A DNA stretch of 42,481 bases from Rhodospirillaceae bacterium (GTDB lineage Bacteria > Pseudomonadota > Alphaproteobacteria > Rhodospirillales > JABJKH01), in the NCBI GenBank assembly GCA_018660465.1, contig JABJKH010000073.1, positions 1 to 42,481 of the forward strand. The letters are read 5' to 3'. Position numbers and translations under genes: made by a program. Within the stretch, counting starts at the first letter, position 1, and each line of letters opens with the position of its first letter. The notes under the pieces were generated by a model that saw nothing but the letters and a program-made list of their open reading frames with translations, was not told the DNA's origin and ran no database searches. Positions 42,351-42,481 of this stretch are shown here, piece after piece.

Positions 42351-42481
42351 CGTCAGCGCCTATGGAACAAATTAGCGGGATTGCATAAGAGAGGATTTTT
42401 AGCTCATCGTAGTGACCGAAGGGAACGAAGATGAGACAGAAATCGCAGACACGTCAGACGGGTGCAGCCAAGGCAATCAAG
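42344..42481 (+). mobile_element. Left end of a probable IS3-type insertion sequence (cut by window edge)
   Basis: A 5'-TG at about 42344 (TGTCTAACGTCAGCGCC) follows the broken amidohydrolase frame and could be the terminal inverted repeat. A transposase-like frame starts at 42431. The right end and target duplication are outside the window, so the exact border is inferred. Confidence 0.55.
42431..42481 (+). CDS. Start of an IS3-family transposase OrfA (partial)
   Basis: The last 17 codons of the window read MRQKSQTRQTGAAKAIK from ATG at 42431, with a purine-rich AGGGAACGAAG upstream. The wording resembles the N-terminus of IS3-family OrfA proteins that continue '..IRR.TRK.YSAEEKIRIVLEG'. 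Too short to be sure, but its position right after an interrupted gene supports the call. Confidence 0.5.
   Translation, partial: MRQKSQTRQTGAAKAIK

Overview
The window looks like ordinary chromosome from an alphaproteobacterium, most likely a marine or aquatic member of the Rhodospirillales group. Supporting signs are the smc - DsbA-like - DUF721/DciA - mutY order, the glyQ-glyS-ppdK run, an elongator-Met-type tRNA of alphaproteobacterial pattern, frequent GTG/TTG starts and moderate GC. The taxonomic placement is inference, because no rRNA is present. The left edge cuts smc and the right edge cuts an IS3-type transposase.

Layout. (1) 1-5.2 kb, housekeeping: smc (partial), a periplasmic DsbA-like thioredoxin, DciA/DUF721, mutY, a small XRE regulator, apt and a class I cytochrome c. 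(2) 5.3-9.9 kb, envelope transport: an orphan TRAP-type binding protein, the FetAB metal exporter pair, a 680-bp gene-poor stretch, then a porin with a textbook terminator. (3) 10.0-11.7 kb: remnant or unannotated short frames, a 40-residue single-pass membrane protein and a membrane-anchored SGNH hydrolase. (4) 11.9-15.5 kb: tRNA-Pro, a polyprenyl diphosphate synthase divergent from a DUF2007 / TrmN6-like methyltransferase / zinc-ribbon membrane protein cluster, and a MetX-like alpha/beta hydrolase. (5) 15.6-18.2 kb: a tight TauD-like dioxygenase / AtuA (DUF1446) / DUF4387 operon, probably catabolic and with unknown substrate. (6) 18.2-24 kb: glyQS and ppdK, each fully intact. (7) 24-25.6 kb, minus strand: a methyltransferase and a YgfZ-like folate-binding protein. 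(8) 25.7-32 kb: an overlapping surface-polysaccharide operon with GT9, GT2, two GT4 enzymes, an AsnB-type amidotransferase and a GNAT acetyltransferase. (9) 32-39 kb, mixed genes: a membrane protein ending in a degenerate receiver domain, an AlkA-like glycosylase, a quinone reductase, two tiny genes joined by a palindromic ribosome-binding site, a GNAT, an SDR lacking its catalytic Ser and Tyr, a Tat-exported FecR-domain protein and pyrC. (10) 38.7-41.1 kb: a lipoprotein and a secreted M1-like metallopeptidase. (11) 41.1-42.5 kb: tRNA-Met followed by a decayed mobile-element zone, with an IS1595-type transposase fossil, an amidohydrolase cut off after 116 codons, and the start of an IS3-type element.

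No CRISPR array, prophage, toxin-antitoxin pair or obvious defence system was seen. The most unusual items are the TauD-AtuA-DUF4387 operon, the membrane-tethered pseudo-receiver, the catalytically degenerate SDR, the small membrane protein at 10.4 kb, and the gene interruption at the right edge.
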